Positions 1 through 8,290 of a stretch of DNA of 64,000 bases are shown in pieces. The notes under the pieces are model-generated. The model searched no databases. It saw nothing but the letters and a program-made list of their open reading frames with translations, and had not been told where the DNA came from. A program made the translations under genes and the position numbers. Within the stretch, counting starts at the first letter, position 1, and each line of letters opens with the position of its first letter. Origin of the DNA: Fusibacter tunisiensis (lineage in GTDB: Bacteria > Bacillota > Clostridia > Peptostreptococcales > Acidaminobacteraceae); NCBI RefSeq assembly GCF_016908355.1, contig NZ_JAFBDT010000007.1:27218-91217 (forward strand), written 5' to 3'.

Positions 1-418
1 TAACATTCAAGTCCTGATCGAGAAGTCTATCCACTTCTTCCTCGGCATACTGGCCTGCAATTGACACAACAGCCATGTTGGCATCCGGCATCATTTCCAT
101 CGCTGACTTCAACGTGGCTGGTTTAAAATCACTGCCTGATGATGTTTTTTTCTCATTTAACAGTTCATCCACTTTCTTTATGACTTCAGCCATTACAGCT
201 TCATTTTCGATTTCCGCTGTAACGAAAAAGTCATTTGGCGAGACTTCTTTTAATTCAGGACTCCCCAATCCTAGATTTTCAGATAATTCCTTGTTTAATT
301 CAGTACCCATTCCCACAAGAACATCCACAACACCTTCTACATTTTTGACTTCTTTTGAAATCAGCATCAATGTTACAGAATCATAGTAGGAATTCTTTCG
401 GACTTCTAAACGAATCAT
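1..418 (-). CDS. fdrA: FdrA-family protein, N-terminal part (cut by window edge)
   Basis: The reading frame starts at an ATG ending at 418 and runs off the left edge after about 139 codons. A GGAGG ribosome site lies 7-8 bases upstream. The protein begins MIRLEVRKNSYYDSVTLML and contains ISKEVKNVEGVVDVLVGMGT, the pattern I associate with the N-terminal domain of FdrA, a protein related to the alpha subunit of succinyl-CoA synthetase. The gene lies 18 bases after the AllH-like gene, in the same direction. In E. coli the FdrA (AllF) and AllH families work together in oxamate carbamoyltransferase of the allantoin pathway, so a carbamoyl-transfer role in purine breakdown is likely here but inferred. 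The catalytic C-terminal part is outside the window. Confidence 0.75.
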   Translation of the reverse strand, partial: MIRLEVRKNSYYDSVTLMLISKEVKNVEGVVDVLVGMGTELNKELSENLGLGSPELKEVSPNDFFVTAEIENEAVMAEVIKKVDELLNEKKTSSGSDFKPATLKSAMEMMPDANMAVVSIAGQYAEEEVDRLLDQDLNV

Positions 419-436
419 TTACATGTGCCTCCTTTT

Positions 437-1390
437 CTATAATAATGGTTCTTTTACCTTGTGTAGCAACAATGAACAATAAACACCGAGAACAAAATCG
501 GAGCCAGAAGTTGCACCATTCATCAAAACACGTCTTGTGCACCCCTCAATAGAGTTGGATTCTGGCGAAAAAATAGCTTCAATCAGCTGAATCTGATTTT
601 CTGTAGCCCTACCTTGAGCAACGTGTTTTAACATACTCTCACTTACCTTGGTCGTTCTGCCACATGCATTTTCATAAACCTTTAATGCCAACATATCAAG
701 CGCATCTACTGGTCGATTGTCAAAAAGACATTCAGCCCTTTTCGTTAACAATACGCCAGAAAGGAAATCGTCGGTGGACGGTGTAAGACCAGGTCCAAAT
801 CCGATAAATTTTGGCAATATAGATATCACACCCTCAAAATCATCTTGATCTAGCAATTTAACCAGCTCTAAAAAGACATCTTGAATAAATTCAGAATAGG
901 TATTGTTCTCAATTGCCACACATTTATCTTTAACCCCTTTGTAACGCTCCAAAGCACAAATTAGAGGTAGCAATCCTGTTGCCTCTCCTCGATCTAACAA
1001 AACTTTTCTAACCTGTGACCGCTTGGGAACGAGGACCTCTTCAGACAGGTTACACTGGCAATTTCCAAGACATCGGTCCCATTCTTTTGCGTTGGTGTAA
1101 TTCAAAGTAACCTTGCTGCTTTTAAAAAACAGGGTTGAGATGCGCTTTTCCACACGCTCACCTGGCACAATTTTAGTGAAGTTTCTAGAATTTTGTGAAA
1201 CCAACACACCCATTGGCCCAATATCTCGGTTGGCAGTTAGGAGGGTAATAAGCTCTCCTTTCTCATCCACCAGATTTATGGCTTCTTTAAAAACAGAATG
1301 GACCGTCAAATTTAATTTTTTATATGCACTGAGATATGCTTTTAGTTCTCTATCAATTAAAATTGCATTCATATTCGCCCCATTATCCAT
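437..1390 (-). CDS. allH: DUF2877 / AllH-like protein
   Basis: This 317-residue protein carries the signature GFGPGLTPSTDDFLSG (about residues 196-211), typical of the DUF2877 family, and ends with an NGATSGSD segment. The family includes AllH (YlbF), a subunit of E. coli oxamate carbamoyltransferase, which splits oxalurate into oxamate and carbamoyl phosphate. The start overlaps the last 8 bases of the upstream PucR gene, and an FdrA-like gene follows 18 bases later, so the three are probably co-transcribed. A second ATG seven codons in (ending at 1372) is an alternative start, since neither has a strong ribosome site. Family assignment is firm. The exact substrate in this organism is inferred. 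Confidence 0.8.
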   Translation of the reverse strand: MDNGANMNAILIDRELKAYLSAYKKLNLTVHSVFKEAINLVDEKGELITLLTANRDIGPMGVLVSQNSRNFTKIVPGERVEKRISTLFFKSSKVTLNYTNAKEWDRCLGNCQCNLSEEVLVPKRSQVRKVLLDRGEATGLLPLICALERYKGVKDKCVAIENNTYSEFIQDVFLELVKLLDQDDFEGVISILPKFIGFGPGLTPSTDDFLSGVLLTKRAECLFDNRPVDALDMLALKVYENACGRTTKVSESMLKHVAQGRATENQIQLIEAIFSPESNSIEGCTRRVLMNGATSGSDFVLGVYCSLLLHKVKEPLL

Positions 1391-3089
1391 TTAATATATC
1401 CGGTTGGATGACATCTAAAATCTTAATGGCCACATGGACATTTAAGGATGTATCCGAATCGGAAAAATCAATATTCCCAATTTCTCTAATTCGCTGCATT
1501 CTATATATAATCGTATTATAATGTGTGAACATTTCTTCAGAAACACGCTTTAAATTGCAACCACATTTATAGTACATTTTCAGTGTGTCTATGAGTTCAG
1601 CATCTTTTTCTTGATCATAAAGGGCAATTGGCCCCAGTACCTCCATAAAAAATTGAAACAGTTCTGGTTGTATGGCATCGTTGGATAAAATTCGATAAAT
1701 ACCTAAATCATCAAAATGTAACACATTAGATTCCAACTTACCCTTACTCAGTTCCATTTTGTGAATCGCCCGTTCTGCTTCTTGATAACTTTTATAAAGG
1801 GTTTTATTGGTATCATAGATTCGCCCCACACCGATGAATATTTTTTGATCAATATGGTCAAACTTTGCAAAATGATTCAGTTCTTCACAAAATTTCAACA
1901 TCTGATCTTTGTTTTCTTCAGGAGGTGCATACGGGTCAAAGCTCAAAAGAAAAATAACGCGATCACTTTTATTACCATAGATTAATTTATCTTTGAAATG
2001 TCTCTGAACACGTTCAACAACACTGACAAGTTTAGAATTTAATTGCTTTATAACCTGACTGTTGTTTGGTGTCATTCGCATGTCGTAAGGTGCATCAATC
2101 GTTTTCACCAGTACAACGCCATGAGCTTTTGTTTTATCAAAATCAAAGTAGTTTGACTTTTCAAGCGCTCGTATTTGTTGTCCCTCTTGAGCAGAAAGCA
2201 ATTCTTCAATAAATTCGATCTTATGCTTGTTTTCATTTTCATAAACAGAAAGTTTTTTTGTGGAATGAAGTGCAATTAAGGATACAGCTGCTTCCATCAT
2301 AAAAAGCATTTTATCAGTGACACGTTTGTTAAAGTCCCAAACAATTACGTGTCCATAAAGAACTTCTTCGGAAAAAATAGGAATCATTAACCGTTCAATA
2401 GGTTCACCTTGTATAACATCTACAACCGACTCTATTCCTTGGTCTTTATAATTTCGCTTAAACCGATCTGCACGCTTGTATAACACTTTTTCTACAATGC
2501 CATTTAATTCACTTTGAAGCGAGTCATCTGCGCACAAAACAAATTCTCTAAAAAGGTTGTCGGTTATCGCCACTGGCGAATTCATTGCTTCTGAAATCAT
2601 ATGACTGATTTCTTCAAGATCACCGCCACGCAGCATGATGTCTTTGAGTTTGTTATTAAACCCATCAATTTGAAGCAAAAGTGACGTTTGGTTATTAACC
2701 AGCGTTGTTAAAACTGAAGTAATCAAGTCACCAAAAGAAACATCCACCGGAATACCAATTATAGGGAATCCCAAATTGTTCGAAAGGTCGATAACTGCCT
2801 TTGGAAGTTCCTCCACATAGCGTTTCATTTTTATGCCTAAACCTGCTACGCCAATCTCATGCATTTTAGGAATTAAATCATTGAGTTTTTCAATGTTATC
2901 CTTAATGGAATAGGCTGTTGTAAGAAGGAATTCTCCAGATTGAAGCCAAGGTACAATGTCTGGAACTTCCATGACATTGACTTTGGTTACAGGACGATCC
3001 ATTCCTCGGTGCCCGGCGATTATCTCACTGGACGTAAACGCATCTAAAGATATGATTTCATTGAGCCTAACACCCATTTTTGTTTGCAT
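1383..3089 (-). CDS. pucR: PucR-family transcriptional regulator
   Basis: This 568-residue protein has the purine-catabolism regulator layout. An N-terminal PucR domain (residues 5-125, with EIIAGHRGMDRPVTKVNVME and SGEFLLTTAYS) is followed by a middle sensory region (about 150-290) and a C-terminal PucR-type helix-turn-helix (about 505-560, with YYKCGCNLKRVSEEMFTHYN and a TIIYRMQRIREI recognition segment). The start follows GGGAGG at good spacing. It heads a minus-strand unit with the AllH- and FdrA-like genes and lies just downstream of the permease terminator. By family it responds to purine availability, and it is the best candidate for controlling the catabolic operons in this window. 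The ligand and operator are not shown by the sequence. Confidence 0.88.
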   Translation of the reverse strand: MQTKMGVRLNEIISLDAFTSSEIIAGHRGMDRPVTKVNVMEVPDIVPWLQSGEFLLTTAYSIKDNIEKLNDLIPKMHEIGVAGLGIKMKRYVEELPKAVIDLSNNLGFPIIGIPVDVSFGDLITSVLTTLVNNQTSLLLQIDGFNNKLKDIMLRGGDLEEISHMISEAMNSPVAITDNLFREFVLCADDSLQSELNGIVEKVLYKRADRFKRNYKDQGIESVVDVIQGEPIERLMIPIFSEEVLYGHVIVWDFNKRVTDKMLFMMEAAVSLIALHSTKKLSVYENENKHKIEFIEELLSAQEGQQIRALEKSNYFDFDKTKAHGVVLVKTIDAPYDMRMTPNNSQVIKQLNSKLVSVVERVQRHFKDKLIYGNKSDRVIFLLSFDPYAPPEENKDQMLKFCEELNHFAKFDHIDQKIFIGVGRIYDTNKTLYKSYQEAERAIHKMELSKGKLESNVLHFDDLGIYRILSNDAIQPELFQFFMEVLGPIALYDQEKDAELIDTLKMYYKCGCNLKRVSEEMFTHYNTIIYRMQRIREIGNIDFSDSDTSLNVHVAIKILDVIQPDILNG

Positions 3090-3107
3090 GTTTTGCCTCC
3101 CAACTCT

Positions 3108-3162
3108 ATTATACTAAATAATCTGATAATTTATTATACTATTTATTAGCGTTGAGATACAA
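3108..3162 (-). promoter_or_regulatory. Candidate promoter of the pucR unit
   Basis: A perfect TATAAT lies at 3133-3138 (minus strand) with a weak TTGTAT 18 bases upstream (3157-3162). A second TATAAT at 3108-3113 has no convincing -35. Both are between the permease terminator and the pucR ribosome site. Confidence 0.35.
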
Positions 3163-3194
3163 TGTTTTATTCTATATTACCTATTTCTTTGTGT

Positions 3195-3229
3195 TTTAAA
3201 AACAAAGTGCCGGCATTTTATGCCGGCAC
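3195..3229 (-). terminator. Rho-independent terminator of the permease gene
   Basis: A perfect 9-bp stem, GTGCCGGCA/TGCCGGCAC, with a 5-base loop (3207-3229) is followed on the minus strand by a T-rich tract (TTTGTTTTTAAA). It lies about 20 bases past the permease stop and separates it from pucR. Confidence 0.88.
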
Positions 3230-3250
3230 AGATCAACGAGTTGGTTGTCT

Positions 3251-4471
3251 TTATTCTGGTAAAATAATGTTGAGTATAATACCAACGATAGCTGCAAGTG
3301 CCATACCTTCAACATTTAACGCCAATGCACCAATGTTGATTGGGAGCACAGCCCCACCAAGTCCTAGTACTACAATAGTTGCAGCAATAATGAGGTTTCT
3401 GGATTTTGTCAGATCAACTTTGTTTTCAACAAGTGTTCTTGCGCCGACAGCAGCAATCATACCAAATAAGATAATTGAAATACCACCAATAATAGCACCT
3501 GGGATAGATGAAATAATTGCGCCTAATTTTGGTACAAGACCTAAAATTATAGCAAATACAGCTGCAATTCTCATAACAACAGGATCCCAAACTCTTGTAA
3601 GCGCCAATACACCTGTATTTTCGCCATAAGTTGTGTTTGCAGGACCACCAAACATTGCAGAAACAGATGTTGCGATACCATCACCCAACAATGTTCTAGA
3701 GAGGCCTGGCTTTTCCAAGAAATCTTTTTCAACAGTTGCGCCAATAGCCACAACGTCACCAATATGCTCAACCATAGTCGCAAGTGCAATTGGTGCCACT
3801 GTTAAAATTGCATCGATGTTGAATTTTGCAAAAGAAAATGCAGGCAATCCAACAAACTTCGCATCTGAAACAACTGTGAAATCAACTCTACCAAGTACAG
3901 CTGCAATAAGATACGTTACAATCAATCCTACGATAACAGGAATTACTTTCAAGAATCCTTTAGCATAAACGCTGACTGCAACAACAATCACAAATGCAAT
4001 TATTGCAAGAAGCCAATCGGCTGATGCCATGTCAATTGCCGTAGGTGCTAATTTCAAACCGATAACCAAAATAATTGGACCTGTAACGATCGGTGGGAAA
4101 AAGCGAATAATTTTTTCTGTGCCAAACACGTGTATCAATCCGGCTAAAATCAGATAAACAATACCAGCCACTACGATACCGCCACGTGCATACTCGAGGC
4201 CGTGTGATTCCGCAACCGCTAGAATAGGTGCAATAAATGCAAATGAAGAACCGAGAAATGCTGGAACCACGCCACCTGTTACCAAATGGAACAAGAGCGT
4301 ACCAACACCTGCTAAAAACAGTGATACAGAAATGTCAAGACCGGTAATGATTGGTACCAATACTGTGGCGCCAAACATTGTAAATGCATGTTGTAATCCA
4401 AGTGTTAACGCTTTCGGTTTGCTTAATTCCGTTACATCAACAATTGCATTAGCTTGTGTGTTTTTTGACAT
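3251..4471 (-). CDS. uraA: NCS2-family uracil/xanthine permease
   Basis: This is a hydrophobic membrane transporter of about 406 residues with 12-14 membrane segments, from the nucleobase:cation symporter-2 family. The substrate-site motifs are EHIGD, corresponding to UraA EHVGH, and GGPANTTYGENTGVLALTR, closer to UraA than to classical purine permeases. The final His of the UraA motif is Asp here, so specificity is uncertain. I chose the ATG ending at 4471 because AGGGGAGGGG precedes it; a longer frame to 4519 has no ribosome site and adds 16 atypical residues. It lies between pucR and molybdenum hydroxylase set A, so uptake of a purine or uracil to feed the catabolic genes is plausible. Confidence 0.87.
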   Translation of the reverse strand: MSKNTQANAIVDVTELSKPKALTLGLQHAFTMFGATVLVPIITGLDISVSLFLAGVGTLLFHLVTGGVVPAFLGSSFAFIAPILAVAESHGLEYARGGIVVAGIVYLILAGLIHVFGTEKIIRFFPPIVTGPIILVIGLKLAPTAIDMASADWLLAIIAFVIVVAVSVYAKGFLKVIPVIVGLIVTYLIAAVLGRVDFTVVSDAKFVGLPAFSFAKFNIDAILTVAPIALATMVEHIGDVVAIGATVEKDFLEKPGLSRTLLGDGIATSVSAMFGGPANTTYGENTGVLALTRVWDPVVMRIAAVFAIILGLVPKLGAIISSIPGAIIGGISIILFGMIAAVGARTLVENKVDLTKSRNLIIAATIVVLGLGGAVLPINIGALALNVEGMALAAIVGIILNIILPE

Positions 4472-4533
4472 GTTACCCCTCCCCTTAATTTGTCTACTCG
4501 TTGATCGACATGTTGACAATGCCTTTCATCCTT

Positions 4534-4595
4534 ATTATATCTTTTTCTTAACACTTATCTCATTAGTGTAACAGACTAAATTTTCTGAATATTCA
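4534..4595 (-). promoter_or_regulatory. Permease promoter region with a partial palindrome
   Basis: A TATAAT on the minus strand at 4534-4539 is the best -10 for the permease gene, but no good -35 is visible. Upstream, at 4584-4595, is TCTGAATATTCA, which shares 12 of 14 bases, extended, with the perfect palindrome at 41830-41843 before the large purine operon. It may be a shared operator. Confidence 0.4.
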
Positions 4596-4675
4596 ACTGA
4601 GTTATTTGGTAACTCGTTACAATTGGAATTTGAATTATTGGCATTGTCCTTGTTGTCTGCTCACTAAAGAAAACA

Positions 4676-5152
4676 TTATTTATTTTTTTGTGATTTTTGA
4701 ACAAACGCTACGGCCTTTTTAATGCCTTCATATCCTGTACATCTACATAAGTTTGAACTTAGCCATTCCGATTTAACCGTTTCATCTGCATCGGGAACAG
4801 CATCTAACATGGCATATGCATTCATTAAAAATCCAGACGTACAATACCCACATTGGAAACCACCATATTCCACAAAAGCCTCTTGAATAAGTGTGTCATT
4901 AAGCCCCTCTACAGTAACAATTTCTTTCCCCACTGCATCTAAGGCAAGCATCATACACGATTTAACAGGTTTTCCATCCAGCAAAACTGTGCAAGCACCA
5001 CAATCTCCATTTTCACAGCCGACTTTGGGCCCAATAAGACCCAAAGACTCTCTAATTACTCTTAAAAGTGTGTCTTCAGGTGATATTGTCGCAGTACGAA
5101 CCTCAGAATTTACATTTAGTTCTATTTGAGTCAACCCTTTTATTTGAATCAT
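4676..5152 (-). CDS. Molybdenum hydroxylase set A, 2Fe-2S subunit
   Basis: This small electron-transfer subunit of a xanthine dehydrogenase-family enzyme has about 158 residues. It shows both iron-sulfur clusters: the plant-type ferredoxin motif GCENGDCGACTVLLDG with a fourth Cys (KSC) in the N-terminal half, and QCGYCTSGF plus NLCRCTGYE in the C-terminal half. The start ending at 5152 is chosen because it overlaps the stop of the FAD gene in an ATGA junction and has GGAGG upstream; the longer frame adds MAWRKT. It is the last gene of the six-gene operon that begins with the amidase. Electrons would pass from the molybdenum subunit through these clusters to FAD. Confidence 0.9.
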   Translation of the reverse strand: MIQIKGLTQIELNVNSEVRTATISPEDTLLRVIRESLGLIGPKVGCENGDCGACTVLLDGKPVKSCMMLALDAVGKEIVTVEGLNDTLIQEAFVEYGGFQCGYCTSGFLMNAYAMLDAVPDADETVKSEWLSSNLCRCTGYEGIKKAVAFVQKSQKNK

Positions 5153-5946
5153 AGTTTTCCTCCAAGCCATTCATTCAGGTGTACTTGCAAGAGATTCAAT
5201 CGATAGTCTGCCCCTGCTCTATCATCCGATTTCGCCAAAGACTCTACCTCTTGCAACATACGCTTAACAACCGCTTCTGCAGTTTCTTCTTTACGGTCTA
5301 CAACAGAATATATTGGAAAAGCTGCAAACCCAGATATGCCCATAAACACTGTGCGTTTTTTGTCATCTGAGTAAAGAACAGTATGCAAAATTGGGTAATC
5401 TACAGCCGTATGCTCTGTTTCTCGTCTTGAAAAAAGCGTATTTCTATTTTTCAACAAATGGATTCGATACAAAAAAGTTCCCTTGGGAAGTTTTAATCTT
5501 TTGTCAAATAGATCTCGTAACTTGTAAATTTCAACGCCCTCTTGTGCACACACTTCGATATCAGCATCCAAAGCCAAAAGTGGGAGAACTGCTTCTCTAT
5601 AGGGTAATCTTCCACAAATATTGCCACCTAGTGTCAAAACATTTCGCACTGTATGGTCTGCAATCTTATCTAAAATGGGTTTTAAAAATGCCGTTTCAGG
5701 ATGTTCTATAATTTGATTTAAGGTCACATTTGCGCCTAAAATAATCTTATCGTCTTTCACCTCTATCAAATGCATTTCAGGGATTCCTTTAAGGTCAATA
5801 AACGCATCAACTTTAAGGGCACCTTTACGGATATTAGTGACAATTTCAGTACCACCTGCATAATAAACTGCCTGTAAACCCTCATCGGTCAATTGGCCCA
5901 TTTGACCCACTGCTTCTTCAGGTGTTTCAGCTTTATAATAATCCAT
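5149..5946 (-). CDS. Molybdenum hydroxylase set A, FAD-binding subunit
   Basis: This is a medium (FAD) subunit of about 265 residues. The FAD contacts are AGGTEIVTNIRKG (residues 30-45) and LTLGGNICGRLPYREAVLPLL (around 100-120), the typical TxGGN pattern. The start ending at 5946 overlaps the molybdenum-subunit stop by one base (TGATG) with GGAGGGACC upstream. The upstream-extended frame (MEADAERRDQV) lies inside the previous gene and is rejected. The 2Fe-2S gene follows through an ATGA overlap, so the subunits are translationally coupled. It belongs to the CO dehydrogenase/xanthine dehydrogenase FAD family and accepts electrons from the iron-sulfur subunit. Confidence 0.9.
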   Translation of the reverse strand: MDYYKAETPEEAVGQMGQLTDEGLQAVYYAGGTEIVTNIRKGALKVDAFIDLKGIPEMHLIEVKDDKIILGANVTLNQIIEHPETAFLKPILDKIADHTVRNVLTLGGNICGRLPYREAVLPLLALDADIEVCAQEGVEIYKLRDLFDKRLKLPKGTFLYRIHLLKNRNTLFSRRETEHTAVDYPILHTVLYSDDKKRTVFMGISGFAAFPIYSVVDRKEETAEAVVKRMLQEVESLAKSDDRAGADYRLNLLQVHLNEWLGGKL

Positions 5947-8276
5947 CACTTGGTCCCTCCTTTCTGCATCTGCTTCCAAATTAGTTCTGGCGTCATTGGT
6001 ATGGTATTCAAACTTACTTTAGCAGCTCTAGAAAGGGCATTTGAAATTGCACCAGGCATACCGATTACCGATTGTTCACCCAGTCCACGCGCACCATATG
6101 GTCCATCCTGCTGCGGTGTTTCAAGGAATTCAACACTGTATTCTGGCGCATCGTCATACCGCATTATTTTGTAATCGCGTAAAACACCATTCGTCACTTG
6201 ACCACGTGTGTTAAATTTAAAGCCTTCCATTATTGTATAGCCAATCCCCATAGCCATTCCACCCACAACTTGTCCTCTGGCCAATTCCGGATTAACAACC
6301 TTACCAACATCCATACAGCAAACCGCCTTGGTAATTTTATACCGTCCTGTGTTTACATTTAACAAAACTTCAACACCCTCAGCACCCAGTGTCCACTCTA
6401 GATCGGGATGACCTTTTCCAGTTTCTTGATCAACATCTGTAAGGTGTTTTGCAATATAGCGCCCTTTTCCTATAACTTGTCCATAAACAGCATTTCCATT
6501 TGGATATACATAGCCAAGTACCACTTCTGCAAAAGACACACTTAACGTCGGATCATCCGAAACAAAAATCTGACCCGCTTCATATACAAGGTCGCGTTCA
6601 GGCGCTTTTAGCACAGATGCAGCTATGGTTTTAATTTGCGAAATTGCGTCATCACATGCTTCTAGAGCAGCAACGCCAGCCATCATTAGGCCTCTACTCG
6701 CTGCAGTAGCCCAATCGCTTGGTGATGTAGACGTGTTTACAGGCATAACAACATGGACTTTTTCCATCGGCAACTTCAACCGTTCTGACACCAATTGAGC
6801 CAGTCCGGTCTTTGTCCCTTGTCCAATCTCCACAACCCCAACATTGAGATTGCAACTGCCATCTGAATTAAATGTCAAAATTGCACCTGCATCTGTGTTG
6901 GTTGGCATAGCTGGCGCCTTCCATAATCCAGCAATGCCTTTTGCTTTTATGTGCTGTGCGTCAACGTGTTCAACTTCTCCTAAATTACCGCCAAGCATCT
7001 CTGAAACTCGGGTAAAACACGTTTCTATATCACCCGTACTGGCATTAAGCACACTTTGGACAGGTGTTGTGTCAAAAGCTTTTATCGCATTTATCTTTCT
7101 AAGTTCTACAGGATCCAAACCAATCTGATCGGCTAGGGTATCCATAGCCCTTTCAATTCCAAACGACATTTCAATATGACCAAATCCTCTGTAGGCTGTG
7201 GCAAAAGGCATGTTGGTGTAAACACACAAAGAATCGCATTTAACATTTTCAACCGAATATGGTCCCGTACATGAAATTGCCGCAGCACGCGATACATTAA
7301 CTGCATAATCGGCGTATGCCCCACTGTTAAAATTAAAAACCAAGTCCATACCAAGGATTTTCCCTTTGGCATCTGCTGCAATTTTCACATGAGATTCCAA
7401 TCCAATATGACCTGGCGATGCCAATAAATCGTCCTCTCTTGTGTTGACGACTCTTACAGGTCTCCCGCCAGCTTTTTTTGACAAAAGATATGCCAAACCT
7501 TCCAGTTGAAGGCCAGCTTTACCGCCAAATCCGCCACCAACCATAGGGACATCAACAATAATTTTCCCTGGATCAACATCAAAAAAATGACTCATGAGAT
7601 TTTTTACAACAAATGGGGCCTGAGTCGATGACGTTATATGAACGTAGCCACTCTTCTTAATTTCTGCAATTGCCACCCTAGGTTCCATAGCAACGTGGTC
7701 TCCAGGTGGAATTTCAACTGTAACATCAACCACATGGTCGGCTTTAGAAAAAGCTTTTCCAACATCTCCTTTTCTAACTTTTGTACGATTGGCCACATTT
7801 GAACCTGGTTCAGGATGAATTGGCGCAATATGACTGTACGCTTCCATATTCTCATGCAAAAGGGGTGCATCTGGCTTCAGAGCATCCGATGGTGACATTA
7901 CAGGCGTCATAACGTCATAAGAAACTTTGATTTTTTCAACTGCATTTAAAGCCTGTTTATAGGTGTCAGCCACCACAACTGCCACAATTTCCCCATAATG
8001 TCTCACAACATTTCGAGCGATTATTGCCTTATCACTTAAATACAAGCCTACGTTTTGATCATAATCCTGTCCCGTAAAGACAATTTTTACACCAGGCATT
8101 TGTTCAGCCTCTGATGTGTCAATTTCCAAGATTCGCGCAAATGCATTTGGGCTTGTTTTGGTTGCAGCGTGAAGTAACCCAGGGATTTCAATATCTCCAC
8201 CATACCTCACTTGACCCGTGACTTTTTCCTTGCCTTCTTTACGCACAAAAGATTTTCCCAGTTCAGTTTTCCACAT
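5946..8276 (-). CDS. Molybdenum hydroxylase set A, molybdopterin-binding subunit
   Basis: This 776-residue catalytic subunit belongs to the xanthine dehydrogenase/aldehyde oxidase family. Visible are the N-terminal a/b hammerhead (residues 15-125), GGGFGGKAGLQLEG (about 245), the active-site Arg in TAYRGFGHIE (about 365), VVEIGQGTKTG (about 485), and the catalytic Glu in GPYGARGLGEQ near residue 735. It carries AMEPR at the substrate loop, unlike the QLYMEKQ of set C, so its substrate probably differs. GGGGGAG precedes the ATG. Its neighbours are a flavoprotein, a chemoreceptor and an amidase. An N-heterocycle or purine substrate is likely; the exact one cannot be read from the sequence. Confidence 0.9.
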   Translation of the reverse strand: MWKTELGKSFVRKEGKEKVTGQVRYGGDIEIPGLLHAATKTSPNAFARILEIDTSEAEQMPGVKIVFTGQDYDQNVGLYLSDKAIIARNVVRHYGEIVAVVVADTYKQALNAVEKIKVSYDVMTPVMSPSDALKPDAPLLHENMEAYSHIAPIHPEPGSNVANRTKVRKGDVGKAFSKADHVVDVTVEIPPGDHVAMEPRVAIAEIKKSGYVHITSSTQAPFVVKNLMSHFFDVDPGKIIVDVPMVGGGFGGKAGLQLEGLAYLLSKKAGGRPVRVVNTREDDLLASPGHIGLESHVKIAADAKGKILGMDLVFNFNSGAYADYAVNVSRAAAISCTGPYSVENVKCDSLCVYTNMPFATAYRGFGHIEMSFGIERAMDTLADQIGLDPVELRKINAIKAFDTTPVQSVLNASTGDIETCFTRVSEMLGGNLGEVEHVDAQHIKAKGIAGLWKAPAMPTNTDAGAILTFNSDGSCNLNVGVVEIGQGTKTGLAQLVSERLKLPMEKVHVVMPVNTSTSPSDWATAASRGLMMAGVAALEACDDAISQIKTIAASVLKAPERDLVYEAGQIFVSDDPTLSVSFAEVVLGYVYPNGNAVYGQVIGKGRYIAKHLTDVDQETGKGHPDLEWTLGAEGVEVLLNVNTGRYKITKAVCCMDVGKVVNPELARGQVVGGMAMGIGYTIMEGFKFNTRGQVTNGVLRDYKIMRYDDAPEYSVEFLETPQQDGPYGARGLGEQSVIGMPGAISNALSRAAKVSLNTIPMTPELIWKQMQKGGTK

Positions 8277-8290
8277 GGCTCCCCCTTTAT

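Noticed and set aside
3231..4506. An 11-base inverted repeat (GATCAACGAGT) flanking the permease gene
   Set aside because: Short enough to be chance in a 64-kb window; no target duplication or transposase is visible.
4472..4600. Possible purine riboswitch before the permease
   Set aside because: I see no three-helix core or conserved loop bases, and no terminator/antiterminator pair.
5391..5711. Plus-strand open frame opposite the set A FAD subunit
   Set aside because: Shadow of a real gene in another frame, with no ribosome site or family motif; many similar antisense frames were dropped.
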